This document shows positions 53,733-64,000 of a stretch of 64,000 bases of DNA, piece after piece. The DNA comes from Trametes villosa (lineage: Eukaryota > Basidiomycota > Agaricomycetes > Polyporales > Polyporaceae). The notes beneath the pieces are model-generated. The model was given only the letters and a program-made list of their open reading frames with translations. It searched no databases and had not been told where the DNA came from. The position numbers and the translations under genes were made by a program. The stretch lies in the NCBI GenBank assembly GCA_002964805.2, contig PUDQ02000089.1, forward strand, positions 124,001 to 188,000, in the 5' to 3' direction. The stretch's first letter is position 1; each line of letters opens with the position of its first letter.

Positions 53733-54163
53733 GCCCGCCGGGGAGCCCATGCGCGCTCTCTGCGAGCATCGCCCCAGAGTCATGAACACGCGCAGCACCG
53801 TTTGTTGTACCCACACTGTAATCGCACCCTCTTCTGTAAATACACGGTAACCAAAATAACAATCGAGGGTATTGGAGCGGAAGACAGATTGTAGTCTTGG
53901 TCCATCGCCATGGAGGCGATCGCGCGACCGCGATTCCCGAAGTGGCCGCGCAGCCTCATATCGGCGCTCGCGCGCAGCGCCTGCTCTCCGTCCCACCACC
54001 ACCACCACCGTCCCGACCCCCTTCACGTACCTCGTCGACCGGCTCGACTTTCTGTATCGCTTTTCTACTCCTTCTGTATACTAGCAGCCCGCTCCTCGCC
54101 ACTGCCAGTTCCCGGAGAACTTTCCCAGCACGCCCGTTCTTTCTTTGAGCAAGCTACGACAAG
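53733..54163. other. Intergenic region, nothing recognised
   Basis: 3' UTR of RMT2 and promoter of the next plus-strand gene. No coding or RNA signal. Confidence 0.6.
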
Positions 54164-55580
54164 ATGGCAGCGCCATACCAAACCCAATTCGCCGCGACGC
54201 AGAACATTGCTCTGGTGCGTCGCAGATGCTTGGGCTGGCCATTGTGCGGGATCTTGGGTCTGACGGAGGGGGACTGCAGCGCCTGCCGATCAACCAATCC
54301 CCGACGGAGACTGTCCCGTATGATCTTCAGAGATACGTGAGTGGCTCCATGCAGCTATACATCTTACCCTGTGCTCAACAAGATACCCCGCACCGCAGTA
54401 CTCGCGCGACGTCTGGGTTGCGCGGCAGCGCGCCGTCCTCACCAAGGGCGCGCGCGTCCTGAAGCCCCGCTTCGAGATCATCTTCGCCGTCTTCATGCTC
54501 CTGTAAGTCCCCCCTTCCATACTGTCTCGTTCCTTCAGCATCCCCGATAGTCCCAGAAAACGCGGTGCAGGTATTCGGTGACACATGTTCTGCGGAATAT
54601 ACAGAGGTTGCCCACCATGAGGTGAAAAGGCCGTGTCACGCTGCTCGTTTCGCGTAACGTCGCGTTCAAGCGACAGGACGTTAAAGCCGCTCGGGCACGA
54701 AAAGCCAATGTGTCTATCGGCCGGCCTGCTATAGGGATTTTCGGGGATCCTGCTCCCTCCCACATCTCCGTGCAACACCGCTGACGCAGCTCCCCGCCGC
54801 AGCGCCTCTTTCGCGGTCCCGATCGTCGTGTACTACGTTGTACTCAACGCGCTCCCGCGGCGCCAGGTCCGCTTCCACGACTTCGACGGACGCGCCTTCA
54901 CCGTCGACGAGCAGCAGTACTGGCAAGCCCGTGCTGCGAGCCTCGGCGCCTTCCTCGGTCTCATCGTCCTCGGCTGGCTCCCGTTCTTCGCCTGGAAGGC
55001 TCATGTGCGTATTCTTAATGTCATCCGACCGCAGACGGGAACGCGGGTGATTGACGGCTCGTGGTATTTCAGGGCAAACGTCAGGTCAACGAGATGCTCC
55101 GCAAGTTCAGTGCGGAGGACGCGGCGATGGCGGGCCCCGGTTCGTCGACGCCACAGTGGTCGATGAAGATGCCTGGCATCGGAAGCAAGGCGATTGTACG
55201 TATCCATATCTTCCGCCCTCCCCTTGTGCGCGCGGCTGAGTGCATGTATGCAGCACCTTATCATCTCGTACCCCCGTCCGATCATGGGCACGCCGTACGC
55301 GCCTGGTGCACTCCCTCCTGTAAGTGCCACCCCCGACAGCGTGGTAATCATGTGTCTAACAGCTGTCCCACAGTACGTCGTCAACGCGCCGATGGGCCAG
55401 TACGCGCCGTACATGGCCCCCGGCCATGCGCAGGGCCAGCCGCACCACGCGCCGGCGGACAACATGCACGGCGTGCCGTTGTACAACGACAGCGACGAGA
55501 AGATCCCGGACTACTCCGGGCCGACGTCCGACGCGTACCTGCCGCACGAGAAGGAGCGCTTCGAGGACGTCAAGGTTTAG
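54164..55580 (+). CDS. Two-TM membrane protein of unknown function
   Basis: Seven exons (54164-54214, 54280-54336, 54399-54502, 54803-55004, 55073-55195, 55254-55319, 55374-55580) give 269 residues. There is a short polar N-terminus, then two membrane spans: IIFAVFMLLASFAVPIVVYY and LGAFLGLIVLGWLPFFAWKA. Between them is a loop with FDGRAFTVDEQQYW. The C-terminal tail is Pro/Gly/Tyr/Met-rich (MGTPYAPGALPP, APMGQYAPYM) and acidic at the end. I do not recognise a family. The third intron is 300 bp against about 60 bp for the others. Frame and hydrophobic continuity across it (FMLL|ASFAV) support the join. Confidence 0.75.
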
Positions 55581-56203
55581 GCCTTAGGTTGGACGCTAGG
55601 TCATGAGGCGTCTTTGCGTTCAATAGGTGGCGGCGGCGTGCGCAGGGTTCGAATCACTGACGCCTGCGCTGCGGTGCTGCCATCTTGTTATGTTGCTCTT
55701 GTGCTTGCCACTGGTTTGTGAGCTGTTGGCAAAGCGGACTTTCCCTTCTGTTGCTTCAATGTATCGACTATCTTGAATGCATCCTGTGGGTGTGGTGGAA
55801 AACCAGAGTGTCGCGGAGCCTGGGGTGTGTGTTCCGCAGAACATCTTCCGATACATGCTGAACGTTTCGGGTGGCGGAAACATTTGACCGAAGGAATTAC
55901 CTTGAGCCTTGCATTACTATGCTACTGTTCCATTTGGCTTGCATGGCCGCAGCGCTAAAGGCTCATAGCGTGGACGTCGTCACTGCATAAAGAGACCCCC
56001 GTCCTTCTCTGGTCGACTTACCCAAACGAGCCTCTCTCAGCCGGGGATACTAGCAAGGCACGATTGAGCTCCCCGAGTTCAGAGGTTACCCTCCGTCACT
56101 CAGGATGCAGTATACGTTCCACGAAACGTATCCCGCAGGCCTCAGGACGTCCCGGAGAAGCGGGCGTGCACACGAAGCTGGATCATCGAACAAATGCAGG
56201 GTA
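55581..56203. other. Convergent intergenic region, nothing recognised
   Basis: Between the 3' ends of the two-TM protein (+) and BET5 (-). No coding sequence with support, no tRNA. Confidence 0.6.
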
Positions 56204-56960
56204 TCATTGAAAGACGGTGAGGCCTCTCACCAGGCGGTCTGTGCTCATACGGAAGTAGTCGTTGTCGATCCCGCGCTCCTTCGAGTCCATCTCCACCAGC
56301 GGATTGCGCACGACGTACTCCAGAAACGGGCCGGCGTAGATCTGGCGGAGAACGAAGCGGAGGGAGTCCGCGTTCTGGTCGCTGAGCATGACGAACTTGT
56401 AGCCCGAGAGCGTCTCGTAGAGGTGGAGCTTGTACGTCGACGTCTGGTAGTTCACGAACTGCTCGTCCCTGCGCAGCGGTTGGCGTCGACACGCGCCGGA
56501 GAGCGGGGGAGAGGAGGAGACGGCGCACGCACTTGCCCGAGAGCTTCCTGATCATGTTCCGGAGCGAGAGCACGACACCGTACACGAGCTTCGCCTCCTC
56601 GTCGAACGAGAGCGCCGCGGTCGGCGCGGGCGGCTGCGGCGCGATCGGGCTGTACGCCTGCTGGGTCGGCCCGGGCATCTGCGGGCCGTCGCCGTCGTCG
56701 TTCACCGCGACGACGATGCCGGAGGACGAGGCGAGCGTGTCGCGGTTGCGGCCGTGGCCCGTCGCGCCGGGGCCGAAGACGGGGGCGTAGACGGCCGGGA
56801 GGAGGCCGCCCTCGACGGCGGCCTTGGGGCGCACGGAGCGGTGCCAGTCCTGGTAGTACACGCAGGTGCAGTGTCTGTGTGCGCGTCAGGCGGCCGCGTG
56901 CGCGGCGTCGCAGGCGCGGAGGACGGACCTGTCGAATATGTAGAGGCTGTAGATGGTCAT
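56204..56960 (-). CDS. BET5: TRAPP complex subunit Bet5 (TRAPPC1)
   Basis: Three exons (56960-56929, 56874-56533, 56468-56204) give 212 residues. The longin-like fold starts MTIYSLYIFDRHCTCVYYQD, the classic TRAPPC1 opening. It continues after a long insert with YGVVLSLRNMIRKLSGKDEQ and ends with KLHLYETLSGYKFVML, FVLRQIYAGPFLEYVVRNPL. Bet5 is a core subunit of TRAPP, the Ypt1/Rab1 exchange factor that tethers ER-derived vesicles at the Golgi. The insert of about 85 residues (Gly/Pro/Asp-rich) makes it longer than yeast Bet5 (159). The intron in the Arg codon of FDR restores the motif. Confidence 0.94.
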
Positions 56961-57616
56961 GATCGACGAGGCGGTGGGCGTCGGGGGCGGGATGGAAGAC
57001 GGAGGAGGCAAGAGGCGCGTAGAGCACACGCGGGGCGCATTGCCTTGCCGCCCAACGATCGTCCGGATAAACCGGAAAGTGGGCACAGCCACTGCAACAT
57101 ACCCGCGGGGCCGCGCTAAACCGGCCTTCCTCCGATTCATCCTCGACCAAAACGCACCCAGAAACGCACCCGACGCACATCGCAGAGGCAGCGCAGCAGT
57201 AATATCGTAAGTAGACCTGGCGCAGTGGGAAGGTTTCAGTATCTCGTCGCTGACGCGTAGCCTACAGCGCTCTCACGTTCTTCAAGCTCGAGCCTTCACT
57301 ACTACTAGGTTGCTCAATGACCTCAGTGCCGCCGCCGCGATGCGGCATGAAGATATAATTGCAGAGACGGGGCTATGCACGCCCTTCCACCCGGGAGGCG
57401 CACTCCACCCATGCCGTCCTCGATTGTGTCTGCAAAGCGGCCGAGTGCGAGCTGTCGCGCAGCAGCGACGGCACGGATATGTATCTCCTGGACCTGGCCA
57501 GGGGCTGTGCAATCCATACTCTAACCTTCCGCGACCTCGGGACCGATCCCCTATATAACACAAGGCATGCGTTCTCAAAGTCATTCGCACGACCCCGCCT
57601 ACGCCCCTCCTCCCCC
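56961..57616. other. Divergent intergenic region, BET5 and MFS transporter
   Basis: Holds both promoters. Apart from the TATA box listed for the transporter I see nothing specific. Confidence 0.55.
57552..57558 (+). promoter_or_regulatory. TATA box of MFS transporter
   Basis: TATATAA, 59-65 bp upstream of the ATG at 57617. Confidence 0.55.
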
Positions 57617-59991
57617 ATGATCCTCGCCTATCGCTATATCCGGGACAAGAGACGGCGCGCGAAGGCAGAACGTGAAGCAAGCGAGAACGGGACGCAGCTA
57701 GTACCAGTCACAGAGGCCGAACAAGCTACTGCTCGACCCTTGCATGATGGCGACTCGCAGACGGTCAACAGCGCACCTCCAGCCGCTGCTTCGGCAACTC
57801 CTCGCGGAGGCCTCTCTTCATCCGCGAGGTGGAAGATAATGCTGATGATAGCGCTCTTCATCCCGGTCTTGTTCGAAACTCTCGACTACACAGGTCAGCT
57901 GGCTCGAAGCGTGGCAGTCGCGAGGCACATCAACTAACTCTTCTCTCACACTAGTGGTCGCGACAGCTCAGGTCCACATCGCAGTAAGTCCGCCCGCTCC
58001 TCAATCAGCGACAGGCACTCACCGCTCATTGTAGTCTGTCTTCAACCGCCTAGACCTGCAAAGCTACATTGGCACGGTGTACTTGCTCACTTCGACTGTC
58101 TTCCTGCCCCTGTTCGCCTCCCTCGCGGACGTATGGGGCCGCCACTGGGCACTCCAGCTCTCGCTGATCCTCTTCGCGGTCGGAAGCGCCATCAGCACTG
58201 GGGCGCACAATATGGCCACTATGCTCGCCGGCCGCGGCGTTGCAGGGATTGGCGCCGCGGGCATGCTCTCGGTTAGTCTTCCGTTCGTCCATGCGCGAAC
58301 CATACGCTCATGGATCTGCATTCAGATTTTCAGGATTATCATGGCAGACTCGCGTTCACTCGACGACAACAACTGGCAGCAATCCCTCCTGTTCTTCCTC
58401 TTCACCATCGGCTTCTGCATCGGTCCCGTTATCGGCGGCGCGCTCACGACTGTCTCCTTCCGCTGGATCTTCGCCATCAAGTAGGCCTTTCTCCCTTGCC
58501 ATGTCGTTCTTCTAGCTGACACGCTCCCCAGCCTCCCCTGCGCCGTTGTAGCGATCGCGCTCTCGTTCCTGATCCTCCGCGGGAGGACGAAAGGGCCGCA
58601 GCCGCGCGCTTCCAGCGGCCTCCCAGGCGCCGAGCCCGCGCGGGAGACGTTCACGCAGCGGATGCTCCGGATCGACTGGGTTGGCGCGCTCCTCTTCATG
58701 GCCGCCGGCATCCTGCTCCTGCTCGCGCTCAACTGGGGCTCCTCCTTCGCGTGGAACTCCGCGCGCGTCATCGCGTGCTTCGTCGTCTCTGGGGTCGTGT
58801 ACATCGCGTGGGTCCTCTGGGAGCGCATGCTCGAGCACAACGCGGAGGCCGACGCGGGCGCAGGGAAGAGCAGGCCGGCGTTCCTGCGGACGGAGCCGAT
58901 GATCCCGCTTGAGCTGTTCAAGAGCGCGGACATGTGCATCGTGCAGTACGCGGCGTTCGTGAACGGGATGGTGATGCTCGTCATGTTCTACTTCGTCGCG
59001 ATCTTCTTCGCGATCGTGCAGGGTTTGTCCGGCACCGACGCGGGCACGCAGCTCATATACTTTGCTCCGGGCATGGTGCGTGTAATGGCTGCGAAAGTGG
59101 TCTACAACACGCTGACTTGTGCGCATATAGGGTGCCGGATCTATCAGCTCCATCATATTGTTGAGGACTTTGCGGCAGGTGCGTCTACCCGTGTACGCGG
59201 AACATGTTGTCAGAGACTGACGGGTCTCCGTGCTACAGCCAAAGTGGCCCATCGTCTCGGGCGGGATCATCATGTGTGTCGGCCTCGGCCTCGTCTCATA
59301 CGGCATCAACCTCAACAACGAGAAGCTCGTGGACGGGTACGTCACTCTAGCTCGCGGCAGAACGTGAGGCGGCTAGTTGACCACGCGTCCCAGATTCATG
59401 GCTATGACGGGCGTCGGGGTGGGCCTGTCCATCGGCCCGCTCGCCGTACACGTCCGCTTCTCGCAGCCCGACAACCGCGTCGCCGTCGTCTCCGCCCTCA
59501 CCCTCTTCGTAAGCGTCCCCCCGCACCCCTCCTATCCTTATTGGCTCACATAAATCCCTCACTGCCCACAGAGCCGCTCGCTCGGCGGCACGGTCGGCCT
59601 CGCGCAGTGCGGCGCCGTGCTCAACGCGAAGGTGAACAGCCGCATCATCGCGCTCGTGCGCTCCGGCACGCTCCCGACCGCCGCGGCGGACGCGCTCGCG
59701 CAGGGGCTCGGCGCGGGCCTGAGCTCGCTTGAGAGCATCGACGGGCTGCCGGTGGAGGTGGGGACGGCGGTGAAGGACGCGTTCCGGGTTGGGTCGCGCT
59801 GGGCGTTCCTCTCGCTCTTGCCGTGGGCGGCGCTTGGGGTGATCGGGACGCTGTTCTTGTCGAGGATCCGGGATACGGACCGGGAGGCGAGGGAGGCTGC
59901 CGCGGCGGGGCAAGGGTTGGCGGCGAGGAGCGAGGGGGATGAGGAGAAGAAGTTGGGAGTGGCTGGTGGGGTGAGCGAGGCGAGGCCGTAG
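57617..59991 (+). CDS. MFS transporter, DHA2-like drug exporter type
   Basis: Nine exons (57617-57893, 57955-57983, 58035-58271, 58326-58480, 58532-59075, 59131-59178, 59239-59336, 59394-59508, 59572-59991) give 640 residues. A hydrophilic N-terminal tail of about 70 residues precedes roughly 14 membrane helices. Landmarks are the motif-A-like SLADVWGRHWALQLSL after TM2/3, AGRGVAGIGAAGML, the motif-C-like GFCIGPVIGGAL and GVGVGLSIGPLAVH late in the protein. Family members export toxic compounds or metabolites by proton antiport at the plasma membrane; the substrate cannot be read from sequence. It has its own TATA box. The 29-nt second exon keeps TM1 in frame. Confidence 0.88.
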
Positions 59992-61070
59992 TCGCGGGGT
60001 TGTTCGCGGTGAGCATCGGTTCTGGTAACGATCTGTTATGAGGCATCATGGACTCAGTAGTACTTGTAACCACGTCCTTACACCCGCTGAGGCGGCTTCA
60101 TAAATTACAATACGGGAGGCCCTGTAGCCATCGAAATGTATACCCTTTACAGAATCTATTAGTGCCCGTTTATCTCAGCATCTGAGAGGTTAGCATCGGT
60201 CTCGAATGTAGTGTGTGATTTCGTCTATGTTGAAGCCCTGAAGGGCTGCTAACTCAGAATAAACCAACCTGGAAGCTAGAGACGAGACTGGGCCCAGGAT
60301 GATCGAATTACGGGCGTTCCGCATTTCTCGGTGTAGGTTCGTTCAGGCACCGGGTGATACTTGTTGCGCTTTCCGAGGCGGCGAGGAGGTTCTCTCTCAC
60401 CATGGTCCTCTTCCGTGAACTTCTCAACTTCTCTCTCTGTTTCCCCTTTCAGTTTGGACCCTGCGATCGCGCACGTCGTCGCTGACTCAAGAGTTGCAGA
60501 ACATGACGTTGTATGCCAGCAAGAGCCTGGTGTTTCGGACATTTCGGACTACGATCCTCGCTCCTCACTGCCGGCGGTCTGCGATGCTGCATGAGGCTAC
60601 ATGCGGGTACATCGATCGGCACATTGGACGCGTATGCGCGGCACACGACCACCCGCCTCCTCCCGCCACTGGCGTACGCGCGGCACGGCAGCCGTTGCAC
60701 GAACGTGCGGGTTATGCAGCTGCGGATTCGGTGGCCCCCGCTCGCGGCCGAACCCATTTCCTGCTGAGTCCGCGTAAAGTGACTCCGCTACAGGTTGGTA
60801 GTACGGGGCTCCGCTTCATTGCTCTCGCAGCCTGCCAGAAGCGTTTTGACTCGCGTGGCCCCTCTAGCGGTCTCGGTCGTTCGGTTTTAGCGTTGAGCCC
60901 GAAGACTGGCACCTCACCAGCAACTGTCCCACTGGCAACGTATATAAGACCCTGAAGCATCTCCGCCAAAGATCCAGCACCCTGCGCTCTTCCTCGTTCG
61001 CCCCACCTCCCTCAGCCTCCCGGCTGGCTGCATCGCACCAGGTCCGAATCGTTCACGCATTCTTCTGACC
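59992..61070. other. Intergenic region between the two MFS genes
   Basis: About 1.1 kb with no convincing gene. It holds the promoter of the second transporter. Confidence 0.55.
60941..60948 (+). promoter_or_regulatory. TATA box of second MFS transporter
   Basis: TATATAAG, 123-130 bp upstream of the ATG at 61071. Confidence 0.55.
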
Positions 61071-63066
61071 ATGTCTTCCAAAGAACCTGAGGCTATATCT
61101 ATTAGTGACGCAGATGTCGAGAAGAGCATTGTCCAGGCGCCCGCCCTTCCCGTCACCGGCAACGACGGCGACGCTTCGGACACGTTCGAAGTCAAGCTCG
61201 AGCCGGAGGACGACCCGAAGTGTCTGAGCCTGTGGCACAAGTGGCTTGCGGTCCTCGTGATCTGCACGGCCACGCTTTGCGTCACATTCGACAGCTCGGT
61301 GGTATGTCCCTTTCGCTGTATGATTAAAGGCTGAAGTGGAACTGACGCGGTGCTGCTTATAGGCAGCGTTCACGGAACAGGGTCTCGTCAGGGATCTGCA
61401 CACCTCGCACGAGGTGACGATCCTTGGCGTGAGTTTGTACGTGCTCGGCCTGGGCATCGGCCCCCTGTTCGTCGGCCCGCTCTCTGAGCTTTACGGGCGG
61501 AATGCCGTCTACCGAGTGTCGTATGCGCTCTTCTTTGCGTTCACATGGCCCACTGCCTTCCCGCCGCACATCGGTACGTAAATCAGCAGCGCCTTATAGT
61601 TTGACTGCTAATAAGTTGTTTTCTCCAGCCGTCTTCCTCATCTTCCGGTTCATCACTGGTCTTTGCGGCTCCGCCTTCTTGAGCGTTGCGGGAGGCAGCG
61701 TCAGCGACCTCTTCGACAACCATCACGTCGGGACGTAAGTGCGGTCCGACTCGTCCTGTAAACTGATTGTCATTGGGCACCGTCTACAGGCCTATGGCAG
61801 TATACACATGCTCGCCTTTCGTCGGGCCCGTCCTAGGCCCGGTCGTAGGAGGGTAGGTTGGCCAAATTCTCCGATTATCCGATGCTAACGTCGTCCAAAA
61901 GATTCATCGTGCAGGTTCGTGTGCACTCGCAGCGCAGGTAAGTGGGCGTACTGAACCGCCCGACAGAACACGGACTGGCGGTGGTGCTACCGCGTGCTCC
62001 TCATCTGGCAGTTTGTGCAGAACGTGGCCCTGTACCTGGTATGATCATCTTTACCCTCCTCTTGCGACGATTCTCTGACAGGCTTCTCCAGTGCGTTCCG
62101 GAGACCTACGCCCCAGTCATCCTGAAGCGCAAGGCTCAAAGACTTCGCAAGACCACGGGCGACTCTCGGTACTATGCGCCGCTGGAACGCCAGCACCACA
62201 GCCTCGCGCGCATGATCTTGTTCAGCTGCTCGACGCCCTTCAGTAAGTGTCATATCAGTCTCCTTCCTCCGGTCTGCTAACGATCATTGCAGAGCTGCTC
62301 ATGTTCGACCGCATGGCTCTCGCTCTGGACGTGTGGTCCGCGCTGCTGCTCGGCATCCTGTACCTCGCCTTCCAGGCGTTCCCGATCATCTTCCAGGAGG
62401 TCCACGGCTTCAACGTCCAGTCGACCGGCCTCGCGTTCATCGGCATCGGCGTCGGCATCACCGCCGCGCTCTGCACCCAGCCGTACTGGAACCACCGCTT
62501 CCGCGAGGAGGCCCGCAAGCACGGCGGCCACCCGCCACCGGAAGTGCGCCTTCTCATTGCGCAGTGCGGCGGCGTCCTCGCCCCCATCGGTGCGCACCCC
62601 TTCCCTCCAACCGCCATTTCCTCCGCAGACATGCTGACTGCCCTTTGCGCGGACAGGCCTCTTCATCATGGCGTTCACGACGTTCAAGCAGGCGCACTGG
62701 ATCGGGCCCGTCATCGGCTCGGGCATCTTCGGCGGGGGGATGTACTACATCTACGCGGGCGTGTTCACGTACCTCGTCACCGCGTACCGGCCCATCGCGG
62801 CGTCCGCGATGGCCGCGAACAGCGCGCTCCGCGCGTCCTTCGCCGCCGTCTTCCCGCTCTTCGCGGGCGCGATGTACCACCGCCTCGGGACCGTCGGCGC
62901 GACCGCGCTCCTCGCCGGGCTCACGACGCTCATGGCGCCCCTGCCGTGAGTCTGCTCTGTTGCGGTGTCGCGTGAGGCAGCGTGTTGACTGACCTGGTCC
63001 TCCAGATTCGTTTTCTACCGTATCGGCGCTCGGCTCCGCGCGAACTCGCGTTTCGCCGCGCAGTGA
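61071..63066 (+). CDS. MFS transporter, DHA1 multidrug/polyamine type
   Basis: Ten exons (61071-61301, 61363-61573, 61629-61734, 61790-61852, 61902-61914, 61967-62038, 62092-62242, 62293-62589, 62657-62945, 63006-63066) give 497 residues with about 12 TM helices. Diagnostic DHA1 segments are TFDSSVAAFTEQGLV, the motif-A-like GPLSELYGRNAVYRVSY, RFITGLCGSAFLSVAGGSVSD, and motif C split over three exons (CSPFVGPVLGPVVGGFIVQN). The closest known relatives are Flr1/Tpo-type exporters. The fifth exon is only 13 nt (encoding FIVQ) and is essential for motif C. It is not closely similar to the upstream transporter, so this is not a tandem duplicate. Confidence 0.9.
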
Positions 63067-63918
63067 GCGTCGCGGAATGCGGTGCTCGCGGCTCTGCTGA
63101 ACGGTTCCCAGTCCTTGCGGGCCGATGGGAAGTGCGGCACGGCGTCGCAGCGGCGTCACCGAGCCGTCGTGTGTGGCAGCGTGTGTTGTAGTAGTGCTTC
63201 AATTCGGCCCTCCGTTGGGCGCTGCAGCGAGCGTTGCTATCTTCGTAACGGTTTCTGTCAGCCGCGAGAAAGGGTGCATGAGCAGACATATTATGTGCCA
63301 CTCAATACGACTTACACTTACAACAGTCCAGTGGTCGAGGTCCTCAATCTTGAGAATAGGATAGGAACACCGCGTCTGAGACAAGCCGCGAATATATAAC
63401 TTACTGATCGTGGTACTTATGTAGCTCCCGGTCGTGCGCGCGCGCTTAGGCTTCCCGGTGCTCCCTCGTGCAGGAAATCCGACATGTGCATTGTGTAATA
63501 TTCGATTCCGTTCCTCCACAACCGATAGATCCGAGATAAACATGGTGCACCAGTCAGTCCGAAGCAAAGCATCGATATCGGAATCCAGCAGGCGCGGGGT
63601 CGAGTACACTAGGTGAAGCTACTACTACTACTACTTCGGCTAAAGCTAAGGGCGGAGAACATCATATACGGCGTGAGATCAGGCAGGTATCCAAAAGCGG
63701 AAGCGAGCGTGGAGCAGGGAGAGGAGACGGTGTCCGTGCGGTAGAAATACAGTGCAATGCAGAGGCGTGCGCGGAGCGCGAGCCCATCCCGGGTCCCTAC
63801 GAAAAGTCCGGCCGAGAACACGATAAACCCCGAGCAACGAGCGGCGAGCGAAGATACACAACGAGCGAAGAAACCAGTGGAATGAATATACACAACACGC
63901 CGTGCACACGCACGCGCG
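63067..63918. other. Intergenic region with a short (CTA)n tract
   Basis: Convergent spacer between the MFS gene (+) and the gene entering from the right (-). It contains (CTA) repeated about five times at 63619-63634. Nothing else recognised. Confidence 0.55.
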
Positions 63919-64000
63919 CTACGGCTCGTGCCCGGTCACCGACACCCTCGACTCGTTCCGCGACGCGGAGAACACCGGCTCGAGCGTGCGCGGGCTCAGC
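63919..64000 (-). CDS. C-terminal end of a gene that starts beyond the window
   Basis: Reading leftwards from 64000, an open frame (LSPRTLEPVFSASRNESRVS, then VTGHEP) ends at a TAG at 63921-63919. Base composition and codon use match neighbouring coding exons, while the sequence after the stop does not. Only 26 residues are visible, so no family can be named. Confidence 0.5.
   Translation of the reverse strand, partial: LSPRTLEPVFSASRNESRVSVTGHEP

Noticed and set aside
1..64000. CRISPR arrays, bacterial operons, Shine-Dalgarno sites, insertion sequences
   Set aside because: None seen. Spliced genes, tRNA introns and TATA-type promoters make this a eukaryotic nuclear sequence. No transposase or reverse-transcriptase domain was found in any frame inspected.

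Overview
This window is nuclear DNA from a filamentous basidiomycete, most likely a wood-decay Agaricomycete. Three things point to that: dense short introns (mostly 50-65 bp, with recognisable branch sites), GC-rich coding sequence, and a characteristic gene set. That set includes a multi-exon division-1 chitin synthase, a laminarinase-type GH16, a secreted A1 aspartic protease, and a large EF-hand/ZZ-finger family I know only from basidiomycetes. About 17 substantial protein genes, 8 micro-peptide genes, 4 tRNA genes and 2 gene fragments cut by the window edges can be supported. All exon structures below were read by eye from splice signals, frame continuity and family conservation.

Layout. 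0-15 kb: N-terminus of a secreted protein (-), a Yap/Pap1-type bZIP factor (-), a Psr1/CTDSP-type phosphatase (+), a 3.6 kb gene-poor stretch, then a LIM-LIM-C1-RhoGAP protein (+). 15-22.5 kb: a BTB/POZ protein (-), tRNA-Gln(CUG), the fatty-acid elongation dehydratase PHS1 (+), and an aspartic protease (-) divergent from a GH16 glucanase (+). 22.5-31 kb: a shortened EF-hand/ZZ-family paralogue (-), a perfect 160-bp inverted repeat, an F-box protein (+), three identical intron-bearing tRNA-Lys(CUU) genes, and an R3H-associated-domain protein (+). 31-41 kb: an 18-exon chitin synthase (-) divergent from the full-length EF-hand/ZZ protein (+).

41-47 kb is the most unusual part: a head-to-tail array of eight single-exon genes encoding 43-53-residue secreted peptides. 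Each begins Met-Gln, has a signal peptide of about 20 residues, and has a tiny mature part with either four cysteines (CxC...CxC type) or two. Each has its own TATA-like box 67-97 bp upstream. Each also has a predicted intron starting 5-39 nt after the stop codon. I do not recognise the family.

47-64 kb: a candidate small membrane protein, a 20-exon amidohydrolase (+), the arginine methyltransferase RMT2 (+), an unknown two-TM protein (+), the TRAPP subunit BET5 (-), two MFS transporters (+) and the C-terminus of a further gene (-).

Shared themes are cell-wall and polarity functions (RhoGAP, Psr-like phosphatase, chitin synthase, glucanase), secretion (BET5, protease, micro-peptides) and transport. 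Apart from the peptide array there is no operon-like or metabolic-cluster logic. Gene structures are rich in micro-exons (11-25 nt) and include several GC-AG introns.
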